Assembly (NCBI GenBank): GCA_905160935.1
Contig: CAJHZI010000308.1
Location: forward strand, 261,001-325,000
Origin: Enchytraeus crypticus
Taxonomy: Eukaryota > Annelida > Clitellata > Enchytraeida > Enchytraeidae
DNA: 64,000 nt
Direction: 5' to 3'
In this document: positions 33,456 to 44,789 of the stretch, piece after piece
How the letters are laid out: each line of letters opens with the position of its first letter
Position numbering within the stretch: the first letter of the stretch is position 1
Position numbers and translations under genes: made by a program
The notes under the pieces: generated by a model
Databases searched by the model: none
What the model saw: the letters and a program-made list of their open reading frames with translations, nothing else
Told to the model about the DNA's origin: nothing

Positions 33456-34821
33456 TTAACCTTCCTCCGCTAACCCAACTTAAGAACGACGTTCTAGATA
33501 ACCGGGGGGTATAATTTTACCCCCAAGCTATTATCCAAACTTCGGCCGTTGACAGCTTGTATAACTGTAGTGTGTGTGCTAGTGTGAGTGCTAGTGTGTT
33601 GTAGTGTGCAGAATAAATCTAGCAATTAGCGTGTCTATTGTTAATTGGCTTGCACCGGGAAACTTCAAAGTGGAATCCTAACAGGTTTGGCTTGTAATCC
33701 TTCCCCCGTTCCTCCTTACTGAAGCTGTTGAGGTTATAGAGTAATTATTAAGCCAGGAATGTTTTTAGAAGGTAGTAAATAATATCTTCAATCTTCGTTT
33801 CAAAGAATATCTACGATTTATTTGCTTCGATGATAAGGAAACCAGAGTAGAAAGGCGAGCAACCGACAAACTGGCAGCTATCATTTATGTTGTCAGCAAA
33901 TTAGCTGCATATTGTAAGGAATGCTACAAACTATTTGATCATGTGAATGTAGACGAAATCCTATTGTCCTACAGAGGAAAGGTTTCCATGGTCAGATGAC
34001 AATAGTATTGTAGGTACCAAAGAATACCAAGTCCGTCGTACTCTTATCAGCAATGCATCACGATAGCAAAATCATTCAGGAAGATCACAAGAAGCCAGAC
34101 AGCATCCTCAACTATAACAGTTCGAAGGGCGCTGTTGACAGTCTTGATACGATGTGTCGCTAAAATTCAACAGAGAGAGATACCCGCCGCTGGCCTCAAT
34201 CACTTTTCTTCTCGTTGAATTATGAAATATGTGATGAAACATATAATTCATCAGTGCTTTCCTTTCACCCTAATGATGAGCAAGGATCTGTGTATGCCCC
34301 TCGTGAGTTCTAGGCAGAATAACCCGGCGATATGCTATAAATCGCAAGTGAAGAGAGCCCTGGAATATGTCAACATGCCTCCTCATAAGCATCCAGCTCT
34401 CGGGCATCAGACACATCGCAGTCGTGGATGCTGTGCGAGAGGCATAAGGATGTGAAGCTCTACATCAAGTGTAAAAAGTGGGAGAGATTTGTCTGTGGAA
34501 CTCATGGAGACAGAAAGACTGTTTATACTTACAACGTAGAGTGTAATAGCGATGATGTGTAAAAACATATTTCCAAAAACGAATTAAAATGTTGCATATT
34601 TGAAGAAAAATCAGAAACTACTGCTGAAACTGCCACTTTGACTACTTGCAATAGCATAGTGTGTGACAATATTTATGAGTTTTCTTCTGATTTATGTAGG
34701 TTATACCTGTGCTTGAAAAGTCATTAAAAATTTTGCTTGTAAGTTAAATGCATATTGCAATAATTTCAAAAATTCTACTATGGGGGTAAAAAATATCCCC
34801 TGGTTAGCGGATAAAGGTTAA
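33456..34821 (+). mobile_element. Complete but inactive piggyBac-like transposon with TTAA target sites
   Basis: TTAA is present at both ends (33456-33459 and 34818-34821). The termini match as inverted repeats: CCTTCCTCCGCTAACC on the left and CCTTTATCCGCTAACC on the right (14 of 16). Subterminal G/C runs (GGGGGGTATAATTTTACCCC and GGGGGTAAAAAATATCCCC) are palindromic. The interior holds a decayed piggyBac transposase. At about 1.36 kb it is shorter than an autonomous element, so internal sequence was lost. Confidence 0.85.
33780..34560 (+). pseudogene. piggyBac transposase remnant
   Basis: Across several frames I read YLRFICFDDKETRVERRATD, then VNVDEILLSYRGKV (family Asp in a DE...FRG context), KKPDSILNYNSSKGAVDSLD and RDTRRWPQSLFF, which are piggyBac signatures in the right order. 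A Cys-rich C-terminal piece (KLYIKCKKWERFVC) matches the terminal zinc-ribbon. Stops and frameshifts interrupt it throughout and the N-terminal half is missing. Confidence 0.8.
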
Positions 34822-34889
34822 GTCTTAGGTTCTTCTTCTTTGAGGTAAATTTTCAGCGCATTTTGCAATATCAGTTTATTACAAAATTT

Positions 34890-35015
34890 ATATTAAAAAT
34901 GTTTGCCAAATCCGGTAACAAATTCTGCTGGATTTGGCAAAGTAGCCAGAACTAGAACCGGATTTACAAAATGTGCCGGAATCTGGTTAAACCAGAACCA
35001 GAATTTCTTACACCC
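34890..35015. mobile_element. Terminal fragment of an unknown DNA transposon
   Basis: Repeated TTTGGCAAA/TTTGCCAAA, AACCGGATTT and CCAGAACCAGAATTTC units end in ACACCCCTA. The related half-palindromic composition suggests a non-autonomous element end. No second terminus is seen. Confidence 0.35.
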
Positions 35016-35407
35016 CTAAAAATTTTAAATGTAATATGCTGTCTAGTCAATGAATATTTTCTTCAAATGTTACTGAAGAAATACTCTATTAAGAGGGAGT
35101 ATGATTGCAAACCCTGAATATTCTCACTTTGGTCTTACTATCAGTTTTTGGGAAAGCACTAATTAATGGAGGCAGAAATACTATCCTAATCATCGTCATA
35201 AAATTAACTTCTGTTACATGATTCCTTCTTTTAACCAGGTAATGTTGAATTTCATAATCCAAGAAGCCCTTCACTAACTTCGTGCTTAAATTAATCGTCT
35301 TAAGTTGATTTGTTGTATTGTAAGTGTTACTTTGTAACTAATTTGGTGACTGGTTGATTCATACTTACCAGACATTAGGAATATTTAATTGAAATCACAG
35401 TAATATA

Positions 35408-38400
35408 ATGGCTGGCCAGTCTAAGATCCTGGAGGTGTTGCCATATGGATATGGCTATGTAGTGTTAACTGCTGTGGGAAGCTTGTTTGTCCACATGTGG
35501 ATGGCTTTCAATGTAGGCAAGGCTCGCAAGCAATACAGCATTAAGGTTTGTTGTACTCTCTCTAGAGCTCGAGCTAACTAGAAAAGTCAAGGGATGAAAG
35601 TTCACCTCAGTGGAGTGATTCTATAAAATAAATTCTGAAGATCATGCAGAGCTTGGCTCTCTTTATTGTAAATTTAATTTTTTTAGAAATTTATGAATAT
35701 TGTAACATTTTAAACATTTTTTATTAACATTTTACATTATTCATCACTATAATCAACTCATTGCTGGAGAGACGATATTTGACGAAGCTCTGACAATCAG
35801 CTGTAGTGTCTTCAAATAATTGACTCTTATTGACTTTCGTGAACTATTGTATAATCCAAAATACTTTTCTACAACTCATAATTCTCTTCGGCTAACCTGG
35901 CTGCTACATCGATCTGTTGTGGTCGGGTACAGCTTGGGATGAGGAATTTATCCTTAGTTTATGGCACATAATATACTTTGTATTTCATGTAAAATTCAAT
36001 TATACTAATTAATATTACTATTTGAGTATATATGCATGTCTTCCTTAAAAGTATGCAGGCTTCTATTTTAATTATTGAGCATCATTGAGCACCGTACTAT
36101 CCGTCTAATTAGTTACCTAGGTCTTTTGTCACTGAAGTGTCTCTTTCATCACATCCACCTTAGTACTTTCAGTAAATTACCCTATCATTTTTAATCTTAG
36201 TTGCAATAATTGTTTCTGTAAGTGGAATCATCATCTCCTTCATAATTGAGAAATTTGTTAAATGCATAATAATCTAGTTTAAATTTAATTAAATTCAAAT
36301 GCATTATTTCTAGTTTTAATTGTTGGACTACGCTATTGTATGGATGTGAAACATGGACCTTAAGGAAGGAAGATATTAATTAGGAAACTGGAGGCATTGG
36401 AAATGTGGATTTGGAGAAGGATGGAGAGGACTAGCTGGACTCAAAAGGTTACAAATGAGGAAGTTCTGGAGAGAGTTGCTACAGATAGAGACAGCTGATA
36501 AATGTATTAAGAAATAGGAATAAGAGATCGATAGGACACATCCTAAGAGGTAAAGGTCATAGAAGGTAGAATGGAAGGGAAAAGAGGCAGGGGCAGGCCA
36601 AGATTAGGTATGTTAGATGATTTAAGGACCCACGCATATGTGGAAATGAAGAGGAAAGTGGAAGACAGATATATACCATGGATCTGCCAGTAGGCAGTGT
36701 ACTAAGAGAGAGAGAGAGAGAGAGAATAATCTAGTAGTATATTTCTGAATGCATGTCATTTATATGATAATTATTATTGATGTTTGGATATACAATGCAG
36801 TATCCAACTATGTACAGTCCTGATAACGACAAGTTTAATTGCATTCAACGAGCACATCAAAACACGTTAGTTATATGTTTCTGTAAATACTATGGTTTTT
36901 ACTTTTTTTCTATCATGATTTTGTTCAACTTCCTTAAAATTGGAAACAAGTGGTATTTCGTTATCATTATATTGTAAAATTTTAAGTCCTCCACTATGGG
37001 ACCTATCTCTAGTATGAGTGACACGCAACAATTCAATTCATATCAACTATGCCGCTTAAAAAGCGACATTATATTATTATTGCTTTAATAATTGCATATT
37101 TTGTGACCTCATACTAACACTTTAGCTTGGGAAATACATTGACATTTTATATGAACTTTGCATGAAATGTAGGGGCATATGATGCTTACTTATAAATAAC
37201 ATTTCGTGTTGATTTGATGTTGATTTGCCCTTGGAGCAATGGACGCGCTCAGTTCATCATAAGGTTTAAGTATGATATATATTGTTAAAGATGTAAAATG
37301 TTTGTTAGTTTTGTTGCAATGCCGACTGATAATTTAATTTTTTTATGTTCTGTAGATTGGAATCATACCCACAGTTTCTGCTGCTACTGATGATTGGAGG
37401 TCTCCAATATCCAGTGAGTTATATGAAGACTATCCAAGAAGCTATTTCGTTCTAGACTCGTGTATATCCTGTGCATTATACTCAAACATCGCTTTATCTG
37501 CAGATTTCCTGTTTATCAGGAAATTATCACTAAATGTATTTCTTCCTTAATACCCTCCATTGATTTCACTGTCTTTGCCTTTTTGCAAATGTTAACCAGT
37601 AGCGTGATGTGCAGCAACCTTGTCGTATTCATATTTATTCTAGAAGTCTTGTAGGTTTGTTTCTACGGCTTTGCTTAAAATCTTTTTGAGCATTTCGGCC
37701 CATATAATTAAATCTATCTAAGGCTAAGCTAAGTTTCAGCTAAGCACAGAAGTTTCTGATGCTCCATTGAAGATTTAAAATATAGGCTCAATTTGATTCA
37801 ATGTCCCAGTTGGAAAACTTTTAAACTTCTATCTTGTCATCCCATTCTGAGCTCAAGCGACTGAGAGCATCAGCCTTTCAATCAGCAAAAAATTAAAAAT
37901 GCTATTAATGTAAACTTCATAAGATTCAGTAAAAATTCCAGTAAATAAAATTACTTAGATTAATCAGCTTCTGCATGAATATTAAGTCATCAGATATTCG
38001 TAGACTTTATAACTGGGAGAACAGTTATTTCTGCAGAGTTTAATGCAAAACAGTAATAATTGTGAATAAACCTGGCAGCAGTGTTTCAGTTTACTTTGTG
38101 AACTATTGCGCATAGAAACTTGCCGTTGTGTTTTACAGGGTGATTATTATTATGACTTCTTCAAGGTCTATCCTGCAAGGTCATCTACTGTATATCTTGT
38201 ACTGTATTTGATCGTCTGCGAACGGACTAGATCACTTTGTTGTCACTTTAAAATTTCAAATGTGATTTAACATAACATAATGGCCCACTGGGTCAGGAAG
38301 CACAGATGCTTGTTTAAGGCCCATTTCCTCCTTCCCCTCCATAGTTATTAGTAATTGTTGCTTTTTGATGGCGCAACAATTTGGGTCGAGTTATGTGCTT

Positions 38401-40823
38401 TAAATGTTTTTTCCTCTGCATTTATATGTTTAATTATCATTGAAGCATTTCATCTGTACTACATTTTAGCTTAGCTTTAATCTCAAGCCTGCCCACTACT
38501 GAAGAAATTACTCAGAGAAAAGTGTTAGAGTAATTGTCTATTTGATTTCTTTTTAAGTTACCATCTTACTCCTTTAAAGCAGACGTTAACTTAATACATA
38601 CCATATAGTCATATACCATGATCTACTCTAATTGCTGCTGTTTCGCTGATGAAATTATTAAATTTGGTTGTGTATATGCTTTAAACACTTTTGCATTTTC
38701 GTTTGTGGAAGTTGTTTTAAGTTTCTAGCAAAGCAGTGATTGCACTGTGGAAGACTGTTTGTTACTGCACAGAACAGTTTATATATTATGTGTATTTTTG
38801 TAGAGATTTGCTGCTGGAGCTGGCGTTGTTGCTCTGTTGGGCAGGATTGCCTTTGCTAAGGGGTATTATACTGGAGGTAGGAACATTTTATATTTTTTGA
38901 ACAACGTTTTTATTAAATTAGATTTTTTATAAACTTATGTAAATATTCTCATATATGAAAGTAGAATTATTCAGCATTAGCTATATTACCAATCCGATAG
39001 ACGTCTTAAATTAAGACGTCTATCAGAGCCTTTCAGAGGAGAAAGCAAAAAGCTTTTTATTGTATATATTATATATAAGAGAGTCTGTAGTGTACCCGTA
39101 AGTTGTCCAACTGCAGATAGATAGGTGCAGGGTTCAAATCCTTTGCTCACTGCATCATGCTTGCTTTTAAGACAAGAAACTGATTTTAAACTTGGTTTTA
39201 GCCTTTATATCTCCACTTTGAAATGTGGATTTGGAGAAGAATGGAGAGGATTAGTTGGACTCAAAGGGCTACAAATGAGGAAGTTCTGGAGAGAGTTGGC
39301 ACAGATAGACAGTTGATAAATGTATTAAGAAATAGGAAGAAGAGTTAGATAGCACACATTCTAAGGGGGGAAGGTCTATTAAACGAGGTCATAGAAGGTA
39401 GAATGGAAGGAAAAGGAGGCAGGGGCAGGCCGAGATTAGGTATATTAGATGATTTAAAGACCCACTCATATGTGGAAATGAAGAGGAAGGCGGAAGACAG
39501 AGAAGAGTGGAGACGTTATATACCATGGATCTGCCAGTAGGTAGTGCACTAAGAGAGAGAGAGAAGAGATCTCCACTTACGCTTATGCATTTGCTCATTT
39601 GAGTTCATGGTAACCAACATAATATACATACAGATATATGTATATGTGAGTAATCATAAACAGTGTTGTGAAGTAACGAAGTAAAAATACTTTGTTACAA
39701 CTTATTAGTAAGAAGTACTCAAGCAAAACTTTTACTTTTAATGAATTACCCAATTTATCTTGGTACTTTTTACTTGTAATGAAGCAATTTTTGTAGTACT
39801 TTTACTTTTAGCTGCTGAAGTGAAAAGGTCGCGTTACTTTTTGAAAACTGCATGAATATCTATCATCAACTTTTCACTAATTCTAATTACTAAAAAAATT
39901 TATACTAGGAGAGTATGTATGAACATATCGTCATTTTCTATCGAGCTATATAATTTGTTTTCTTAAAAATTTCAGAGTACTTTTACTTTTTACTCAAAAT
40001 TAGTACTTTTTTGTTGAGTAATTTTCCTTTTTACATAAGTAAAATTCTGATGATGTACTTTTTACTTTTACTAACCATTTACTTTTACTTAAAGTATTAA
40101 GTATTTTGCAAAGTACTTCTTACAACACTGATCAGAAATACAAACCTTCCAGTTGTAAACTGGAACGTAAGAGGCGACTATGCAAGAACTGAGGAGGGCA
40201 ACGGAAAACCACCTCAAAAGTTATATTTTTCCTAGCTATAGGCTGCATAAAGTATGGATAAGGCGCTTCCTTTTGGTTACTGATTAACTTTTTGATCTAT
40301 GGAGTGCGATTCATGGAGCATGAAAGCAGAATCTGAGTACATATTTTGAAGCTCTGAGTAAGAGGTCCAAAATATGTACTTTGGGCCTGCCACTTGGCAG
40401 AACAATAGAGAATCAGAGGTAAAGGGTCAATCATACTGTTAATATCCTTTCGAGAAGCTATCTGCAGACAACATACATACAGAAGCTATCTATAGATAAC
40501 AATAAAACTATTGAATTATTTCTTATGGATCTGTGTGTCACACCCAGTATGTGTCTGTGTTATCCCACTGTTTCAGAGATGAGGAAATGAAGATCTTTGA
40601 AATGGTGATATGAGTCCCCTTGGCTCTTGTTTCTCATATTATCTCTGTGTGTGTTTGTACGCGTTTGGTTTTATGTATTTGTGTGTATTACATTGCAGAT
40701 CCAGAGAAAAGAAGATGGGGAGCATTTGGCTACATTGGTATCTTGGGTCTTCTCGGGTCCTGTGTTTCATTGGCCGTACATGAACTTAACTGGACTGGAC
40801 ACTTTGGTCATAGGTGTCACTAA
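35408..40823 (+). CDS. MGST3: Microsomal glutathione S-transferase 3
   Basis: Five exons: 35408-35545, 36801-36865, 37356-37413, 38804-38876 and 40699-40823 (TAA stop). Phases 0, 2, 0, 1 agree at every junction. The product is 152 residues, the same length I recall for vertebrate MGST3. It is a MAPEG family member with four membrane helices in the endoplasmic reticulum, acting as a glutathione transferase/peroxidase and linked to leukotriene C4 formation. Visible landmarks: GYGYVVLTAVGSLFVHMWMA (helix 1), NVGKARKQY, FNCIQRAHQNTLESYPQFL (the MAPEG glutathione-site segment, with the R-A-H-Q-N core), RIAFAKGYYTGD and RRWGAFGYIGILGLLGSC (helix 4). It ends in RCH, close to the CCH end of vertebrate forms. 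LINE pieces sit in introns 1 and 4, a SINE and a hAT element in intron 4. Confidence 0.93.
36340..36727 (+). mobile_element. LINE 3-prime end with (GA)n tail, MGST3 intron 1
   Basis: Frames encode YGCETWTLRKED, LEALEMWIWRRMERTSW and GKRGRGRPRLGMLDDLRTH, the C-terminal end typical of one LINE group. Frameshifts are present. The copy ends GTGTACTAAGAGAGAGAG, a GA tail. Related copies are at 39205-39570, 42315-42375 and, on minus, 42462-42570 and 22676-22870. Confidence 0.7.
38275..38425 (+). repeat. Relic of the 1195/6325 repeat family
   Basis: CCTCCTTCCCCTCCATAGTTATTAGTAATTGTTGC with GATGGCGCAACAA matches part of the blocks at 1195-1545 and 6325-6655. Confidence 0.45.
39100..39190 (+). mobile_element. 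SINE family A relic
   Basis: The B box GGGTTCAAATCC with flanking GATAGATAGGTGCAG and AAGAAACTGA-TT is a diverged family A copy in MGST3 intron 4. Confidence 0.4.
39205..39570 (+). mobile_element. LINE 3-prime end with short GA tail, MGST3 intron 4
   Basis: It repeats the 36340 copy: AAATGTGGATTTGGAGAAG, GGAAGTTCTGGAGAGAGTTG, GGCAGGGGCAGGCCGAGATTAG and TACCATGGATCTGCCAGTAG. It ends AGAGAGAGAG and carries stops. Confidence 0.7.
39661..40130. mobile_element. Complete non-autonomous hAT element with 8-bp target duplication
   Basis: The termini are CAGTGTTGTGAAGTA on the left and, inverted, CAGTGTTGTAAGAAGTA on the right. The flanking 8-mers ATCATAAA (39653-39660) and ATCAGAAA (40131-40138) differ at one base, fitting a hAT target duplication that has since mutated. 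The 470-bp interior is full of inverted TACTTTTACTT motifs and has no transposase. A truncated sibling is at 28568. Confidence 0.85.
40150..40440 (+). repeat. Dispersed repeat with GGCAACGGAAAACCACCTC
   Basis: Sequence resembling AACTGAGGAGGGCAACGGAA then AACCACCTCAAAAG-TATATTTT recurs, diverged, at about 44800-44935. Class not determined. Confidence 0.45.
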
Positions 40824-42382
40824 GGTTTGCTTTTTTGTTTATTCCATTGTCTTGCTAGGCCACTAGAGTCACTAGACTCTGCATTTTGATCTCTTTTTAT
40901 TACATTATGTTGATCATTGTTTTTTGCTTTCAAAGTGCATTTACACGTATATATACTCATTTAAATGTTAGAAAGGGTAGTTTTTGTAACCGATTAGTTT
41001 ATTAATCGATGTAATAGTCAAGTGTTTAGTGACTTTTGTAAATTAATGTAAATTAATACTGATTAATGTCTTTCTCTAATTGTTCCTTCAGAAACCAAGA
41101 GCAGTGTAGATGAAGTGCTTAATATTTGATCTTTTAATCCTATAATTAGTTAGGTTTTTTAATATACTACTAGTATATGCAGTTTATCTGCTCAAGTGGG
41201 TAAAATTTATTACAACTGTTTAACTATTATTTGATCAAAAATCATTGAAAAAGATATAATCAAAACTCTGCAATGTACTATTTCTTACATTTGCCTGAGT
41301 CTTTACATCAACAATTACCTTTAAATACCAGACATCACTAGAATTGCTATCAGTGTTCATCACAGCTTTTAAATTACAATTTTTTTCTGGAATCGGAATA
41401 AAATTGAATTCATAGCAAATATATCATTCATGTACTGATTCCTTTGTGTGCAGGTAGTGAATTGGTGCCAGCAAGCGCTAGATTGAGAAAGGACCTATAC
41501 TTCATATCGTTGCACTAGATGAAGGAAGCAGCTCTTGTACAATTTGTTTATTAGTTTTGTGTTGTAATTTGCTTAAATATAAGAGTAGCCTAAAACTGCT
41601 TAGTGTAGATACTATCGACGCTTACATTGATATTAGATATGGCACTAGTATATTTTGAAGAGAAATATTCTGTGTAGTTTACAAAATACACCTCTCTTAT
41701 GGATATGACCTTTGACTTGCATTCTTTAGTTGTCATGCACCAAATAGTTTAGATGCAAATGGGAGTTGTGTAGTGAGTTCTAGATATAAATACTCATATG
41801 TTAGAGTCAACTTGCTCTGAATAGAAAGACAAACGTTTTCTATTTTAGAAGAGAAGAAATGCAGTGCAAAATTTTTGTGAATGTTATATATACGATTGCT
41901 TATTATATATACTCCTCTCTGTTTTAGTGGGATGCTAGTCTAGTGTTTATCCGAGTAATCTTAATGCACTGATATATGATGTTAATTTACTCTCGCTGTG
42001 TCAAAACTAATTAATTTATATGTGCTTTCTTTATACAGTGAACTTTAACTATGACTTAAAAAGAAATTACATGATAAAATTTCTACTTAAAATCTAGAGA
42101 CATCCGGCTATAGTTTTTGTGATGGGTTAAATTATGTGCGATATCAATTTAAGGACAATTGTAATCCATGAATTTGAGATGGGGCCTATTCCTTGACATG
42201 TTCATTGTAGTTGCACTAACATAAATATGCTACAATTTTTATAGTTTTTGCATAATTTAATCAATTTTTGAAATTTAAAATCTTAGATAAATTAAGATAA
42301 AGATAGTGAAAACCTTGGTTTCGACCACGCTATTATGGATGTGAAACATGGACCTTAAGGAAGGAAAATATCGGGAAATGTG

Positions 42383-42445
<63 letters not shown>

Positions 42446-42837
42446 GTGTATATATATTAGTGCACTGCCTACTGGCAGGTCCATGGTATATAACGCCTTC
42501 ACTCTTCTCTGTCTTCCGCTTTCCTAGTCATGTATGTCCACATAAGCGTGGATCTTTAAATCATCGCTAACATTCGTTTTGATATACCATTATTCTTGGG
42601 GATTCTGCTTATAACAATGTGAGCCTCTTATGCCTTCCTCAGCTTCGACTAATATTTACTGGGAAGGTGCGTCATTCCCTGAGAAAACAATATATATTAC
42701 AAATATTTGTAATGATATATCTAAATATAAGTTATTTTTTCAATGCATATTTATTTCATATCTTTAGTTTCTTCTCCAGCATGTGATAGGATTTACATTA
42801 CATTTACTTGCATTACTTGGCTTCCCGTGAAAATAAA
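40824..42837 (+). other. Presumed MGST3 3-prime UTR and downstream region
   Basis: No further coding signal. An AATAAA at 42832-42837 is the last before the convergent SDHAF1; an earlier AATAAA is near 41398. It contains a LINE piece at 42315-42375, a (TA)n tract at 42382-42458 and an inverted LINE piece at 42462-42570. The length of the UTR is not established. Confidence 0.35.
42315..42570. mobile_element. Two opposing LINE pieces around a (TA)n tract
   Basis: The plus-strand piece (CACGCTATTATGGATGTGAA, ACATGGACCTTAAGGAAGGA) is the beginning of the 36340-type LINE end. The minus-strand piece (GTGCACTGCCTACTGGCAGG, CCATGGTATATAACGCC) is its 3-prime terminus. They sit head to head with (TA)n in between, so the internal part was lost by deletion or inversion. 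Confidence 0.55.
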
Positions 42838-43056
42838 CCTAAAATGAAAACAGAGTCAACTAAATTTTTATTACAATGTTCACAAAATTTCAGCTGTTCA
42901 CTGAGTCATTCACTGACAATAAAATGAAAATAAATATCGAGCACATTTTATTAACAAGTTTGGTAGACATTCAGTAGAACAGTTACAGACAGTGATGCAC
43001 TATATTGTTAATCGTTGAAATACAATAACAACTGAATAAGATTACAAGTGTGTACT

Positions 43057-43539
43057 TTATTCAAGTTTTGTAAAATCTCTTTTGGTTGAGTACTGCACAT
43101 TATCACTGTGCACAATGTTTCGTCCTAAATCTAATCTAGAAGATGTTGCACTCTCAGTCTTACTTTCATTACCTTTTCCTGTCGATACTTCTTTACCGTC
43201 TTTCTCGGTGTCAGATGTATGGTATTTAGTTGCCGAATCTAATCCTTTATTAAATATTAAACTATCTGCAACTGATGGCGAAATATTTTCTCTACCAGAC
43301 TGAAGTTGATAGAAAACACCCATGCTCTTAACGCTTGGATTAGTTAATATCCTAAGTTGTCGCTCGGCCCTTCTGATGTTGTGCTCTATGAGGATAGTGT
43401 CAGTTCGAGGTATCGACGAGTGCTTACGAAACTCCTGTTTAACATGATCCACAGCACCAGGCTTGTCTCGGGCAGCTCTCAAAAATCTTCTATACAGCGA
43501 CAACACCTGAAGTTGGATTTTACTGTGTCTAGCAGACAT
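43057..43539 (-). CDS. SDHAF1: Succinate dehydrogenase assembly factor 1 (LYR protein)
   Basis: An uninterrupted 160-codon frame with an ATG at 43539. The N-terminal half matches SDHAF1: SKIQLQVLSLYRRFLRAARD (LYR motif), KPGAVDHVKQEFRKH, IPRTD, IEHNIRRAERQLRIL and SMGVF. SDHAF1 acts in the mitochondrial matrix, aiding delivery of Fe-S clusters to the SDHB subunit of complex II via the LYR motif. The last 80 residues are polar and low in complexity, and are longer than in the human protein of about 115 residues. A single coding exon is usual for this gene. It is convergent with MGST3. Possible polyadenylation signals (AATAAA, minus) lie at about 42945 and 42867. Confidence 0.9.
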   Translation of the reverse strand: MSARHSKIQLQVLSLYRRFLRAARDKPGAVDHVKQEFRKHSSIPRTDTILIEHNIRRAERQLRILTNPSVKSMGVFYQLQSGRENISPSVADSLIFNKGLDSATKYHTSDTEKDGKEVSTGKGNESKTESATSSRLDLGRNIVHSDNVQYSTKRDFTKLE

Positions 43540-43811
43540 CTCGATATAACTTCAATTAAGCTACTCTAGAATCAGTTTAATATCTTAATAGTTTAGAACT
43601 GAATGGCCTCATACTGTAAAATGAAAAAGTGTATTCAATTAGAGTGAAATTAAATAAAGTACTATGCTTATTATGTCTATCAGAACTGTAGTCAGCGGGA
43701 TAGGGGATCTTAGCCTCTCCCCAATCTTAAATTTAAAATTTTTTATTTTATCTCTTTTATTATTTTATTAAGAACTAATTTGCTTTCCGTTTATTTAGTT
43801 AATTAGAGAGC

Positions 43812-43882
43812 CCGTAAATTTTAAACCTGTAAATTATATAGCCTATAAAGTAAATTTTAAACCTGTAAATTATATAGCCTAT
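43812..43882 (+). repeat. Direct duplication at a transposon insertion site
   Basis: GTAAATTTTAAACCTGTAAA with TTATATAGCCTAT is present twice in tandem. The second copy ends in TAGCCTAT, the target duplication of the next element. Confidence 0.75.
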
Positions 43883-44555
43883 CAGTGGCAGATCCAGGAG
43901 GCCCAGGCCTCCCCTTAGGTCCGATGATAAAATTTTTAAAACTATATTTTAATTGTTTCTATGACAATTTCGATGTTTAAATATGTTAGTAATGGCAGTG
44001 GTTGGGGGGGGGGGGTAAGACAGGGTATATTTTCATTGTTTCTATGGCAATTTCAATGTTTAAATATGTTAGTAATGGCAGTGGTTAGGGGGGGCAGGGG
44101 GAGGGTAAGACAGGGTATATTTTCACTGTTTCTATTGCAATTTCGATGTGTAATGTGTTAGTAATGGCAGTGGTTGGGGGGGAGGCCCGGGGGGTATGAC
44201 AGGGAACGCAGTTCCAATAGCTCAATTTTTTTCTAGAATATACTAGGAGTCCTGTATAATGGAAGGGGTCCAAAAAATGTTGAGCGTTTCACTAGCTCAA
44301 TTTTCACTTGAACTAATGCATTGGAGGATAAAAGTTTTCCCCTGACTTTAGTACGGGTATGAGCAGGGGGGGGGTAAGGTACGGGGATACACTCACTCTA
44401 TGAGCCAAACGCCATATTGAACAAATTTTGAGCCCCCCCCCCACAGAAATTTGTCTGGTTGAGTCACATGTCCCGAAGAAGGCGGGGCGTAAGCAAAAAA
44501 ATGTACACTCAAAAATTTTCGGGCCCCCCTTAAAAAATTCCTGGATCCGCCCCTG
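43883..44555. mobile_element. hAT-type non-autonomous element with exact 8-bp target duplication
   Basis: TAGCCTAT flanks the element on both sides (43875-43882 and 44556-44563). The ends are CAGTGGCAGATCCAGGAGG and, inverted, CAGGGGCGGATCCAGGAAT, a terminus seen in hAT-type elements of many animals. There is no transposase. The interior contains a three-fold tandem repeat, listed separately. Confidence 0.85.
43956..44210 (+). repeat. Three internal tandem units with G-runs
   Basis: Units start at 43956, 44039 and 44129 (periods 83 and 90). Each reads TTTCTAT-GCAATTTC-ATGT, then TGTTAGTAATGGCAGTGGTT, then a run of 7-13 G and TA-GACAGGG. The G-runs vary in length and are candidates for G-quadruplexes. 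Confidence 0.8.
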
Positions 44556-44789
44556 TAGCCTATCCATATATTAACAACCCTCTAAAGTTCAGCTAGGCCC
44601 ACTGTTCAGCTAGAAATGTACTCCTTAAAAGCTTGAGAAAAATACTAAATAAATGGCTTTTCAAAATTATTTTATAAGTATAATAAACAGCTCTCCAGAG
44701 CTCTACAAATAACATTTTGAAAATACTTTCAAAAAGAAATTTTGAGAAATTTTCAATAGCTGCTATAGGCTATTATATCTTTCATGTTG

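Noticed and set aside
41455..41500. Extra coding exon of MGST3 after the stop
   Set aside because: The TAA stop at 40821 already gives a 152-residue protein with the conserved RCH-type end. The later AG sites could only serve a UTR intron.
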